Below are positions 33,854 through 44,699 of a stretch of 64,000 bases of DNA, piece by piece (position 1 is the stretch's first letter; each line of letters opens with the position of its first letter). The notes below the pieces were generated by a model. That model did no database searches and was not told the origin of the DNA. It saw only the letters and a program-made list of their open reading frames with translations. The stretch spans positions 30,410,501-30,474,500 of the forward strand of contig JAUIMM010000015.1 of assembly GCA_031769625.1 (NCBI GenBank). The letters are read 5' to 3'. This DNA is from Taudactylus pleione (taxonomy: Eukaryota; Chordata; Amphibia; Anura; Myobatrachidae). The position numbers and the translations under genes are program-made.

Positions 33854-34474
33854 ATTTTAATTAGGGGTGTGCACCGGTCACTTTTCGTGTTTTGGTTTTG
33901 GATCTGGATCTTTCTTCGTGTTTTGGATCTGGATTGGTTTTGCCAAAACCACCCTTCCGTGTTTTGGGTTCTGGGTTTTGGATCTGGATTTTTTTGAAAA
34001 AAAGCATAAAAACAGCTAAAATCACAGAATTTGTGGGTTTTTCTGCTCCTATGCTATTATTAACCTCAATAACCTTAATTTCCACTCATTTCCAGTCTAT
34101 TCTGAGCACCTCACAATAGTGTTTTTATGTCCAAAAGGTTGCACCGAGGTAGCTGGATGACTATGCTAAAAGATACGAGTGGGTGGCACAAACACGTGGC
34201 CCATCTAGGAGTGACACTGCAGTGGCAGACAGGATGGCAGTTTGAAAAACTAGGCCCCAAACAGTACATAATGAAAGAAAAAAAAGAGGTGCAAGATAGA
34301 ATTGTCGTTGGGCCCTCCCACGCACCCTTATGTTGTATAAACAGGACATGCACACTTTAACAAACCAATCATTTCAGCGCCAGGGTCTGCCACACGACAG
34401 TGGCCGAAATGATTGCTTCGTTTGGGCCCCCACAAAACAAGCTGGCAATTAATCTGTCCCTGCACAAACTGGCT

Positions 34475-37472
34475 CTACGGAGGCAAGATGTCGTCCTCAT
34501 CCGCCGATTCCTCACCCTCTTCAGTGTTGTGTACATCCTCATCCTCACAGAGTATTAACTCGTCCCCGCTGGAATCCACCACCACAGGTCCCTCTGTACG
34601 TTCTGGAGGCTGGTCTCCCTGGAAGAGTTGATAATTCATTTTTATGAACATCATCTTCTCCACATTCTGTGGAAGCAACCTCCTACGCCTTTCGCTGACA
34701 AGGTTCCCAGCTGCACTAAACACACTTTCGGCGTACACACTGGAGAGGGGGCAACTCAGGTAAAATAGAGCCAGTTTGTACAGGGGCTTCCAAATTGCCT
34801 CTTTTTCCTGCCAGTACAGGTACGGACTGTCTGACATGCCTACTTGGATGCTGTCCCCGATGTAATCCTCCACCATTCTGTCAATGGTGACAGTATCATA
34901 TGCAGTGACAGTAGACATGTCAGAAATTGTTGCCAGGTCCTTCAGTCCGGACCAGATGTCCAAACTTGGTCCTGCCTGCCCTGCATCACCGCCAGCGGGT
35001 TGCTTAGGATACCTACGTTTTTTCCTGGCAGTCCCAGTTGCGGGAGAAAATGAAGAAGGAGCTGTTGACGTGTCACGTTCCGCTTCAGCTGACAGTGTTT
35101 TCACCAGCAGGTCTTTGCACATCTGCAGGCTTGTGTCGGCCGGAAAGAGAGACACCACATAGGCTTTAAACCTAGGATCGAGCATGGTGGCCAAAATGTA
35201 GTGGTCTGATTTCAACAGATTGACCACCCTGGAATCCTGGCAAAGCGAATGAAGGGCTTCATCCACAAGTCCCACATGCCGAGCGGAATCGCTCCGTCTT
35301 AGCTCCTCCTTCACTTTCTCCAGCTGCTTCTGCAAAAGCCTGATGAGGGGAATGACCTGACTCAAGCTGGCAGCGTCTGAACTGACTTCACGTGTGGCAA
35401 GTTCGAAGGGCTGGAGAACCTTGCACAACACGGAAATCATTCTCCACTGCGTTTGAGTCAGGTGCATACCCCCTCCTTTGCCTATGTCATGGGTGGATGT
35501 ATAGGCTTGAATGGCCTTTTGCTGCTCCTCCATCCTCTGAAGCATATAGAGAGTTGAGTTCCACCGCGTCACAACTTCTTGCTTCAGGTGATGGTGGGGC
35601 AGGTTCAAGAGTGTTTCCTGGCATTCCAGTCTTCGGCACGCAGTCGCTGAATGGCGAAAGTGGCCAGAAATTTTTCGGGCCACCCAAAGCGTCTCCTGCA
35701 TGCCCCTGTCTTGTTTTTTTTTAGAAAATTCTGCACCACCAAGTTTATTGTGTTAGCAAAACATGGGATGTGCTGGAATTTACCCAGATGTAATGCCCGC
35801 ACAATATTGGTGGCGTTGTCAGATATCACAAATCCCCAGGAGAGTCTAAGTGGGGTAAGCCACTGGGCGATGATTTCCCTCAGTTTCTCTAAGAGGTTGT
35901 CGGCGGTGTGCCTCTTACTGAAACCGGTGATACACAGCGTAGCCTGCCTTGGAACGAGCTGGCGTTTCTGAGATGCTGCTACTGGTGACGCTGCTGTTGT
36001 TGCTGCGTAAGGTGATGCATCTACCCAGTGGGCTGTCACAGTCATATAGTCCTTAGTCTGCCCTGTTCCACTTGTCCACATGTCCGTGGTTAAGTGGACA
36101 TTGGGTACAACAGCATTTTTCAGGACACTGAGGACACTTTTTCTGACGTTTCTGCACAGTCTCGGTATCGCCTGCCTAGTGAAGTGGAATTTAGACAGGA
36201 TTTGGAACCGGGGACACACTACCTCCATCAATTGTATAAATCCCACTGCACTAATGGCGGATACCGGACGAACGTCTAACACCAACATAGCAGTCAAGGC
36301 CTCAGTTATACGTTTGCTTCAGGATGACTGCTGTCGTACTTCATCCTCCTCGCTAAGGACTGTTGGAGGGTCAATTGTTTAGTAAAAGTAGTGGCGTTCC
36401 TACTTCCTCTCTGGGATGATGAACGACTCCCAGCAACAGCAGCAGCAGCAGCAAGAGGCGTAGCAATGCAGGATCCACCGGAGGAATCCCGGATAGGAGA
36501 GTCAGTCATGCCAGTGACATGGCCTGCAGGACTACTTCCGATCCTGACGAAGGAGGAAATTGACGAGGAGGGAGTTGACGGTGTGGTTTGCAGGCACTTG
36601 GATACAACAGAACAACGGGATTTAGGTGTCCCTGGACCGCTTACGGTCTTAGGCAAAGTTTCTGAACTTGACAGTAACTTTTTATTAATGCGCTGCAGGT
36701 GCCGTATAAGGGAGGATGTTCCTAGGTGGTTAACGTCCCTACCCCTACTTATTTCACCTTTACATATGGTACATATGGCAAGACAATTGTTGTCCGGATT
36801 TGGATAGAAATATTGCCAGACCAAAGAGGTGGAATGTTTGATCTTCTGCCCAGGCATGACCGTGATGGGCTTTTTCATCCTACGGACAACAACTGTCTCT
36901 CCCAGTGCCTGATTTAAACAAACCACATCACCATCAGAATCCTCCTCGCCAACTTCCTCCTCAGCGCCAGCTACACCAGTATCCTCATCCTGTTGTACTT
37001 CAACAGTGACATCTTCAATTTGCATATCAACAAGTGGACTGTGGGTGCTCCTTTCAGCAGTTGCAGGGGGCGTGCAAATGGTGGAAAGAGCCACCTCTTC
37101 CCGTCCAGTGCTGGGAAGGTCAGGCATCGCAACCGCCACCACACTTGGACTCTCCTTGGGGATTTGTGATATCTTCTTAGAATGCACAGTTCTTCGCTGT
37201 GCTTTTGCCAGCTTAACTCGTTCGATTTGTTTAGCGGGAGGAGGGCTTTCATCGTCATGTGAAGCTGAACCACTAGTCATGAACATAGGGAAAGACCTTA
37301 GCCGTTCCTTGCCACTCCGTGTCGTAAATGGCATATTGGCAAGTTTACGTTTCTCTTCAGATGATTTAAATGTTTTTTTCAAGGTCATTTTCCTGAACTT
37401 TGTCATTTGGGATTGTATGTGCCCTCTACTATGACATTGGGCATCGGCCTTGGCAGACGACGTTGATGGCAT
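34475..37472 (-). pseudogene. hAT transposase with BED finger, two frameshifts
   Basis: Begins at the ATG at 37472. Frame 1 (37472-36306) has a Ser/Lys-rich N-terminus, an acidic segment, and a BED-type zinc finger (VWQYFYPN, CTICKGEIS, LIRHLQR) near residues 215-260. Frame 2 (to 35605) carries LTTDMWTS and ISDNATNIVRAL, where the first two catalytic acidic residues of hAT enzymes sit. Frame 3 (35701-34475) holds VTRWNSTLYML and the C-terminal dimerisation domain (YAESVFSAAGNLVSERRRRL). Frames change near 36300 and 35700, the latter at an A-run. It is nearly complete in content, but those two shifts would prevent a full protein. ZBED genes are domesticated relatives. Confidence 0.88.
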
Positions 37473-37659
37473 GTTATCGTCTATGTCATGACTAGTGGCA
37501 GCAGCTTCAGCACTAGGAGGAAGTGGTTCTTGATCTTTCCCTATTTAATTTTTATCGGAGAAAGTTTGGTCCTCTATTTATGTTATATTGATATATACGT
37601 GCGGCTAAGGCGCACACAAACACAGAAAATAATTTTTTATTTTTGTTGGAGACTAGTGC

Positions 37660-38400
37660 ACTTTGTGGGTTACACCACCCTTTAAGAAATGAGCCAGCCG
37701 GCTCTTTACTTATGGGACACAGGCGCACGCTTGGCGCTGCTCCTTTGTTGATGCACGTGCAGCTACAGCCCACACAATTCACAAAGACAGAAAAAAAAAA
37801 GAAGAATTTTTTATTCTTTGTGGAGCACACTTTGGGGGTTACACCACCCTTTAACAGACAGCCGCACGCTTGGCTCTGCTGCTTTGAGGATGCACGTACA
37901 GTGCAGACAATTCACAAACACAGAAGAAAATGTTTTATTTTTGTTGGAGTGCACTTTGGGGGTTACACCACCCTTTAACAGACAGACGCACGCTTGGCGC
38001 TGCTCCTTTGTTGATGCACGTGCAGCCATAGTGCACACAATTCACAAACACAGAAAATATTTTTTTATTTTGTCTGGAGTGCACTTTGGGGGTTACAGCA
38101 CCCTTTAACGGTCAAGCCAGTCGGCCCTTTACTTATGACACAGGCGCACGCTTGCCACTACTTTGTTGATGCACGTGCAGCTACTGCGCACACAATTCAC
38201 AAACACAAAAAAATATATATTTTTATTTATTTTGGAGTGCCCTTTGGGGGTTACAGCACCCTTTAACGGACAAGCCAGCCGGCCCTTTACTTATGGGACA
38301 CAGGCGCACGCTTGGCACTACTTTGTTGATGCACGTGCGGCTACTGCGCACACAATTCACAAACACAGAAAAAATATTTATTTTTTTGCACTTGGGGGGA
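37660..38400. repeat. Tandem array in hAT 5' region, 124-160-bp units
   Basis: Five units share GCACGCTTGGCGCTGCTCC, then GTTGATGCACGTGCAGC, an A/T tract and TTTGGGGGTTACACCACCC. The string GCACGCTTG starts at 37735, 37864, 37988, 38146 and 38306, so spacings are 129, 124, 158 and 160 bp. The array sits between the transposase start and the element end. Confidence 0.88.
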
Positions 38401-38469
38401 GCACCCCTGATGGACAGAGCACCCCCTGGATAACACTACAGCACCCCTTTAGGACTGGGACACTGCACG

Positions 38470-38735
38470 GACTTTGGTGTGGACACAGCCCCTATGGACA
38501 ACTGACTGCACAACACAGTCCAGCCAGCCCCTATGGACTTTGGAGGAGTGGACACAGCCCCTATGGACAACAGCAGCACAGCACAACACAGCCAGCCCCT
38601 ATGGACTTTGGAGGAGTGGACACAGCCCCTATGGACAACAGCAGCACAGCACAACACAGCCAGCCCCTATGGACTTTGGAGGAGTGGACACAGCCCCTAT
38701 GGACAACAGCAGCACAGCACAACACTACACTACAC
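38470..38735. repeat. 68-bp tandem array in hAT 5' region
   Basis: Three units begin CCAGCCCCTATGGACTTTGG at 38524, 38592 and 38660, exactly 68 bp apart. Each holds two CCCCTATGGAC cores. Plus-strand frames across it are artefacts. Confidence 0.9.
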
Positions 38736-38992
38736 TACACAGCCCAGCCAGCCCTAACTCCCACCCTCACTCTTCACTGTCCACAGCCGAGTGAGAAAAT
38801 GGCGCTGACGCGGGTACCTTATATAGAATCCAAAACCCGCGAGACCCGGAAGGCGGGATGATGACGTTTTGCCTCGATTTCAGATCCGAGTCAGGCGGGA
38901 AAAGTCGAGCCTGACTCGGATCGGCCTCAGATCGGGTGGCTTGGGGGGGTTCGGATTTCAGAAATCCGAACCCGCTCACCCCTAATTTTAAT

Positions 38993-39154
38993 ACATTTTT
39001 GCAACTGAGGAATTTCCACTGCAAAAACAAAGTCCAACTAAGTAATCAATCACTATCTGCTTTATTATCGCTCTGCATGTGACAGGCATCAACCAGATGT
39101 CTGGTTTCTACTTTATGCTCTCAGCTCAATCCCTATAAATCTTCCTCAAGGGGA
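38993..39154. other. Short host spacer
   Basis: No feature recognised between the hAT element and the next MITE. Confidence 0.4.
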
Positions 39155-39680
39155 CCCTGGACCTCATTCAGAGGCGGTCGCAAGCGCTGAGCGCTCGCAA
39201 CCGGGTCGATGTTTTAGTCCTGCGCACGCGCAGCGGCCACACTGCGCGTGTGCAAGCCCTGGAGCGAGAGATAAACTCTCTCGCTCTGGAGCTCACTACA
39301 AAAGGGGCAACTGTCGATGTTGATCGACAGCTTGGCCCGTTTTGTAGGCGGGGCGGGTGGTGGCTACACAAACGGAGTTTTTTGGGGGCGGCCGCACTGA
39401 CATCAGCAGTGATTTCAGTGGGGAGTTTCCTGCTTGATCAGAGCAGGAAGCTCCCTGGAGCTTGCGGTTGCAGAGTCCCAACCTTAGGATCTCGTCGCAA
39501 GCCCCGATGGTCGTGATGGTCTTGACCATCGCGACCATCAACCTGATCGGTCACTAAGCTGTGGGTGGTAACCCACAGCTTAGCTAGCGACCAGGAGGCC
39601 GCACTAGAAAAAAGAAGCGGCCGTCCTCATTCAGAACGAGCGCTCGCTTCTTGCGACCGCCTCTGAATGAGGGCCCCTGT
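39155..39680. mobile_element. Harbinger-like MITE with long hairpins
   Basis: The left end is CCTCATTCAGAGGCGGTCGC and the right end read on minus is the same apart from the outermost bases. Inside are strong hairpins, such as GCTGTGGGTGGTAACCCACAGC-like (39557-39578) and GATGGTC pairing around 39507-39540. It is about 520 bp and GC-rich, without a gene. A truncated relative in the opposite orientation is at 14813-15117. The target duplication is not resolved. Confidence 0.8.
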
Positions 39681-39941
39681 GTGTTGGCTTAGGTTTCAGA
39701 AGAGGGGGAGGTTTCAGATAATGAGGATTGGCAAGACATCCGAATGAACACTGTTTCCAGTTTTATTTGCTTGGAGATTAAAGACAATACATATAAACTT
39801 TTGTATCACTAAATTAACCCACATCTTTCAAATGCATGTTGGATGGGCTTATCTGCCAGAGGCTTGTCTTTATACATCTGGTGGCTTTGTCCCAGACTAT
39901 GAGCCTTTTGGAATAATATTAAGCATCTCTTACAGTAAATC
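39681..39941. other. Unassigned sequence
   Basis: No feature recognised. Confidence 0.35.
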
Positions 39942-39949
39942 CTGTAGAT

Positions 39950-40134
39950 CAGGTGTTCTCAACTTCAGTCCTCAAGTACCAGCAACAGATCATGTTTTGT
40001 GGATCTCTTTAATTGTACACAGGTGAGTTAATCTATCTTTATGGTTCAGTAATTATCCCACCTGCTTCCACAGACAGAAATACTCAAAACATGACCTATT
40101 GGGAAAACTTGAGGGTTGAGGTTGAGAACCCCTG
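39950..40134. mobile_element. Small hAT MITE with perfect duplication
   Basis: Left end CAGGTGTTCTCAACTTCAGT, right end on minus CAGGGGTTCTCAACCTCAAC. A perfect 8-bp duplication CTGTAGAT flanks it (39942-39949 and 40135-40142). 185 bp, no coding capacity. Confidence 0.9.
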
Positions 40135-40249
40135 CTGTAGATTGATATCCCCCCTATCTCCCAGCTTTCACTTTCCACTTGGTGTTCCTTCCATCACACG
40201 TGCTTAAAAAGAACTACTCTGTTGTTGCAGGAATATCCTAGAAGATGGT

Positions 40250-40281
40250 GAAGGGGTGTTGAGATATAACAACAGACTGAG
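40250..40281. repeat. Duplicated segment A, copy 1
   Basis: GAAGGGGTGTTGAGATATAA then CAACAGACTGAG. Repeated at 41061-41092 with one base change. Each copy is directly followed by a different terminal-repeat element. Confidence 0.85.
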
Positions 40282-40770
40282 GAGCCTATCCATTATTGGG
40301 GGCCGTATGGCCCTCGATGATTATGTTATCATCTCACTGCGAGGGATACTTAAGTATCCAACTCGCAGCAGGGGGAAACTTGACACCAGAGCAATTCATC
40401 ATTGCTCCGGTGCTGGGACAGCTGCTCCGAAAAGCAGCTGTCCCCTCGGTTAGTATTGCAGCTACAGAAGTAGCTGCGTTACTTACCTCTTTCCTGCCGG
40501 TCCGGCTACGCATGAGTGACCCAAGGTCACGCATGTGCGCAGCTTCCGGGGAGGAGGAGGCGGCGGAGGGAAGGAAGGAGCGGGGATCCGAGAACAAGCA
40601 CCGGCTAAAGATGGTGCTTGTTCTTGCAAGCAAACTCCGAAAACTTTCAGTTTTCGGAGTTTGGTGAATATCAGTTGGTCCAACCGGACCCCTGATGATG
40701 AATAGCCCAGTAACTAAAATATGCAAAAATTCGCATGGTTACCGAGCCATTTAGTGTTGATGACTAGACC
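40282..40770. mobile_element. MITE between duplicated segments A1 and B1
   Basis: Near the left edge lies GCCTATCCATTATTGGGGG. Near the right, on minus, is GGGCTATTCATCATCAGGGG, so the subterminal parts are inverted repeats. The inner part has CGGAGTTT/AAACTCCG and AGCAGCTGTCCC-type hairpins. The exact ends are uncertain, because the outermost bases (GAG, CCCCT) match those of the neighbouring element. Confidence 0.6.
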
Positions 40771-40771
40771 C

Positions 40772-40850
40772 CTGAGACTTAAGTGTTTGAGTGATTACAC
40801 TAAAGGAACAGCAGGCGGTGCTGTTATGAAATGTTGGTGTGTTATCTTAT
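40772..40850. repeat. Duplicated segment B, copy 1 (empty site)
   Basis: Starts CTGAGACTTAAGTGTTTGAG and runs to GTTGGTGTG. It matches copy 2, which is split by the MITE at 42437-42774, so this copy preserves the pre-insertion GACTTAAGTG. Confidence 0.88.
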
Positions 40851-40877
40851 CACTCTGTACATAGTTATGTACTCTGG

Positions 40878-41050
40878 GTCTCATTCAGACCCGCTCGCGA
40901 GCGCAGGATGCTCGCAAGCGTGTCGATGTTACCCCAATGCGCATGTGGACGATATGTCTTAACATCCGCCAGATCCGATGACATATTGTCTACATATCGT
41001 CTAGTGTGTACCCACACTTACGCTAGCAATGAGTCTCGTGGATTAAGCCT
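40878..41050. mobile_element. Truncated Harbinger-like MITE
   Basis: The left end GGGTCTCATTCAGACCCGCT, then GCGAGCGCAGGATGCTCGC (hairpin), resembles the ends at 39155 and 59458. No matching right terminus before segment A2. Confidence 0.5.
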
Positions 41051-41060
41051 CATCTGTTGA

Positions 41061-41092
41061 GAAGGGGTGTTGAGATATAACAACAGACCGAG
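41061..41092. repeat. Duplicated segment A, copy 2
   Basis: Differs from 40250-40281 by one base (GACCGAG for GACTGAG). Confidence 0.85.
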
Positions 41093-42428
41093 GGGTATAT
41101 TTATCAAAGTTGGATTTTACATTCGATTTTATGTTCTATATATGTTACCTTTAGTAACCTAGCGGTTCTCACCATTGTAGTCAATGGTGAGAACCGTTCA
41201 TTGGCTGGGAGAGGCAGAGGCTTACCTCTCTCAGCCAGTGAATGCTCAGCCCATGCATTTCTAAGTGAAATGGCGCGGCTAAGCTGACATTCGGGAAGTA
41301 CCGTCCTTAGAGGACAGTACTTATGTCCGTGGGTCGGGACTTCGTGTTTTTTTTATTTTAGGAAGAAGTGGATGCCTACATGGAAAAGAGGACGTGTACA
41401 GGGATTGTAGGTGAGTATGTGTGAGTGGAAGTGTAATAAAGTTTTACTTTTCACGGTGTGTGTGTGTCTTTTGTTTATTTTAATACTTCTTTTGCAGGTG
41501 AACTAGAGGTACCAGTGGGCCCTTAATGCCCTGCACGCTGGTCCTTGTGGTTATCCAAGTACCAGCATACGGGGGAGGCTTCCTGGGACCTCTAGTTCTC
41601 CTGTAAAAGACAATGTTATTTAATCTATTTTTACACACAGTCAACCTGGCACCCACCAGCCAGAGGTGCCGGGATAGCCCTGGGCTATCAGCCCAGGCCT
41701 GGGGTTCACTGGAGAGGGGAACCACCTTTATTTGGGGGATCCCCACCTCCCCAGGGATCCCTGGCCTGGGCTGACTAGCATTCAAAATTCAGGGAAAAAG
41801 GAAAACTGGAATAATGAATCCTTGCACAAGTCAAGATCAACTGGGCTGACTATCGGTCAGGCATAATGCTTTGGCCGGGGAACCTGGTGATAGAGTACCC
41901 TGTCTGTGGCATTACACCTCCATCGCTAGAAAGAGTCTGGTGCTGGTTTTGGAAAATATGGGGGGCCCCTACTTCTTTTGTCCCTCGTATTTTCCTAACC
42001 AGGACGGGCCCACTGAGACTTGTGCTGGTTCTGCAAAATATGGAGAACCCCTAGCCTGGTGCTGGTTTTACTTTTAGTAGGGAACCCCACATCATTTTTT
42101 AAAACATTTTTAACACTTTACAAACTTTTTATACACGAAAGCATGCACGGATTTCACTGATCTGTGCATGCATGTGTCTATTATTTTGGGGATTTGAAGT
42201 TCGATTTTGAGTTGATTTTGTGTTCCTTTTCAAATTGAATATTAGTAAATGTGGGATTTGTATGTTGGTCTATGTAAAAGTACCGATGTTTTATTTTCAG
42301 TTTTATGCTCGATTTGACATTCGGTTATACCTAGTAAATCTCCAAAGGCAAAATCGAATTAAAACCGAATGCAAATCGAATGTGAAATCACACAAAACTC
42401 AAAATCGGACATTAGAAAATATACCCCT
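41091..42428. mobile_element. 1.34-kb terminal-inverted-repeat element
   Basis: The left end is AGGGGTATATTTATCAAAGT. The right end read on minus is AGGGGTATATTTTCTAATGT. Just inside are matching GATTTTRCATTCGATTTT-like tracts. The interior includes GCATAATGCTTTGGCCGGGG, homologous to the opposite strand of 45179-45650. No transposase frame. The superfamily is not settled. Confidence 0.75.
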
Positions 42429-42857
42429 GAGACTTATGGTGCATACACACGGTCAGATTTTTCCTTCAGATATGAACGATAACGATTTAAAAATCGTTCA
42501 GTCGTTCATATATGAAGGAAAATCGTTCATATCTGACATGCCTGAACGATGGACGATCAACGATGCGCGTTCCCGATGGTCAGATAACGATTTCTGACAT
42601 CTGATGTGTTTGCAGTCAGACTTGGACGATTCCATTCATTTTAATGCAGTAAAAAATCGTTCAATCGTTCAAATCGTTCAAAACTTTGGTAAAATCGTTC
42701 AAATCGTTTAATCGTTCAATCGTTTATCTGACAAATCTGACAAGTCTGACAAATCTGACCGTGTGTACGCTCCATTAAGTGTTTGAGTGATTACACTGTA
42801 GGAACAGTAGGTGGCGCCGTTACGAAGTGTTGGTGTGATATCACTCTTATTTACTCA
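42429..42857. repeat. Duplicated segment B, copy 2, split by a MITE
   Basis: GAGACTTA, then the MITE, then AGTGTTTGAGTGATTACACT through GTTGGTGTG. Deleting the MITE and one TTA restores the sequence seen at 40772-40850. Confidence 0.88.
42437..42774. mobile_element. Harbinger-type MITE, copy 1
   Basis: 338 bp, ends TGGTGCATACACACGGTCAG and, on minus, TGGAGCGTACACACGGTCAG. TTA duplications lie at 42434-42436 and 42775-42777. The interior is rich in AATCGTTC and its complement GAACGATT, giving many short inverted repeats. The 3-bp TTA duplication and end type fit PIF/Harbinger. Confidence 0.92.
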
Positions 42858-43712
42858 GGGTCAGATTCAGTAAGGACCGCTATAGCAATCGCAACAGCGA
42901 TTACGCATGCAGTCTTATGGTGCATACACACGGTCAGATTTTTCCTTCAGATATGAACGATAACGATTTAAAAATCGTTCAGTCGTTCATATCTGATGGA
43001 AAATCGTTCATATCTGACATGCCTGAACGATGGACGATCAACGATGCGCGTTCCCGATGGTCAGATAACGATTTCTGACATCTGATGTGTTTGCAGTCAG
43101 ACTTGGACGATTCCATTCATTTTAATGCAGTCAAAAATCGTTCAATCGTTCAAATCGTTCAAAACTTTGGTAAAATCGTTCAAATCGTTCAAATCGTTTA
43201 ATCGTTCAATCGTTTATCTGACAAATCTGACAAGTCTGACAAATCTGACCGTGTGTACGCTCCATTACTGTGAAAATATGCTAATGATTGCAATCACAAT
43301 GCCATCGCAGCCAAACATACTGACACCACTTTACCCTATACACATCCATAATACTTAGCAAAACAGCAAAACCATCAGTAACATCGAGTACCATCGTAGC
43401 CTCACGCACACTTGCACAAGGCCTGACCTTACTCAGGAATTGCTAACCTCATCACACGCAGTGACAGCCCAAGTCGCATATGACATCGAAATGGATAATT
43501 TATGCATGCCCCTGTAACGGCGTTCAAACGTACTGGCACGCCTGCGTTTTGCCAACCGCCCTGTCACAACCCCTAAATGCTCACTTCATGTCATTCACTC
43601 TGCGATGGATCTGCGTAGTCACTGCGATCAAAGTCCAGATCGCAGTGGAGGGTTCGTGCACGTGCATTGTGATGCATGTGCATGCGCAGAACGCAGTTGT
43701 TCATGTGTATAC
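42858..43712. mobile_element. Truncated MITE with nested Harbinger MITE
   Basis: Left end GGGTCAGATTCAGTAAGGAC. After removing the nested copy (42918-43264) it aligns to the reverse complement of the MITE at 44179-44699 through AATATGCTAATGATTG, TACTTAGCAA and GCCCCTGTAACGGCGTTC. The right terminus is not recognisable. Confidence 0.72.
42918..43264. mobile_element. Harbinger-type MITE, copy 2
   Basis: 347 bp, nearly identical to 42437-42774, with TTA at 42915-42917 and 43265-43267. It differs by a few bases and one extra AAATCGTTC-type unit of about 9-10 bp. It sits only 143 bp from copy 1 in the same orientation. Confidence 0.92.
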
Positions 43713-44178
43713 CTGTCATGTCTGTTTGCTGTCAAACAAAACCAGTTTAAATTATAAACCCCTTTTCCACTGCCCAAATAACCCGAGTTATTGCCGGATC
43801 TACCCGGTTAGGGCCGCAGTGGAAACAGCTCCCAAAAAAATGACCCGGTATGGTTTCATAAGATCTGTTTTTTCCCACATCATATAAAGTTTTTTAATCT
43901 TCAAAATAGTTAATTATTTCATGTGATCTTATGGGTTATATACCCATTAGATTTTGGATAGAAGGAGTTGTAGTAGCTTTAGTTATTGCATTTAATTTGT
44001 GTGTCAGTATCAAATCTGTTTTTTCCTTTTGTTTTAGTAAGACAGATGTACTAAGCCTTGGAAGGTGATAAAGTACCAACCAATCAGCTCCTAACTGTCA
44101 TTTTTCAAACACAAGGCCTGATTCAGAGATGTACGCTCTCCCGATGGTTAGCGCACATATCCAATTGTTAGAGGACTA
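43713..44178. other. Mixed repeat relics
   Basis: A CCCCTTTTCCACTGCC end (about 43757) with ACCCGGTT blocks resembles the relic near 16127. A half-copy of the 13665-13841 family is at 44060-44113 (ACCAACCAATCAGCTCCTAA). A GGCCTGATTCAGAG end lies at 44116. Confidence 0.45.
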
Positions 44179-44699
44179 AGGCCTGATTCATTACCAATCG
44201 CAACTGCAATTACGCATGCAGACGGACGATTGTTACATCCTGAGCATGTGTATGCATCGCGGTGCATGAAGATCTCACTGCGATCAGACTTCGATCGCAG
44301 TGACTACGCAGAACCATCGCAAAGTGATTGACAGGCAGTGAGCATTTGAGAGTGGTGGCGGGGTGATTGTTGGCGAAATGCAGGCGTGCCAGCGCGTTCG
44401 AACGCTGTTACAGGGGCTTGCATAAATTAGCCACTGCGATAACATATGTAGCTTGGGCTTTCACTGCGTGCAATAAGGTAAGCAAATTCTGAGTAAGGTC
44501 TGCAAGTGTGCGTGAGGTTCCGATGGTACTCAATGTTACTGATGGTTTTACAGACTTGCTAAGTATTATGGATTTGTGTAAGGTGAAGTGGACGTCCTTA
44601 TGATAGGCTGCGACGGCATTGCGACAACAATCATTAGCATATTTTTGCAGTGAGACTGTGTGCGTAATCGCAGCTGCCATCCGTCTTGAATCAGGCCCT
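44179..44699. mobile_element. MITE with GGCCTGATTCA ends
   Basis: Left GGCCTGATTCATTACCAATC, right on minus GGGCCTGATTCAAGACGGAT. Interior in opposite orientation to 42858-43712. About 520 bp, no gene. Target duplication not clear. Confidence 0.78.

Larger units (their letters stand above)
33862..38984 (-). mobile_element. Full-length hAT transposon, frameshifted
   Basis: A 5,123-bp element with ends TAGGGGTGTGC (plus, left) and TAGGGGTGAGC (minus, right). A perfect 8-bp target duplication ATTTTAAT flanks it (33854-33861 and 38985-38992). The transposase gene runs on the minus strand. The left end has a TTTTGGATCTGGAT motif repeated several times (33888-33985), plausible subterminal binding sites. 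The right end has a palindrome GGATTTCAGAAATCC (38953-38967). Two tandem arrays occupy the 5' non-coding part. The element at 46104-47799 is a non-autonomous relative. Confidence 0.93.

Noticed and set aside
38163..38861. 232-codon plus-strand frame
   Set aside because: Crosses the 68-bp array and hAT non-coding region opposite the transposase direction. No domain.
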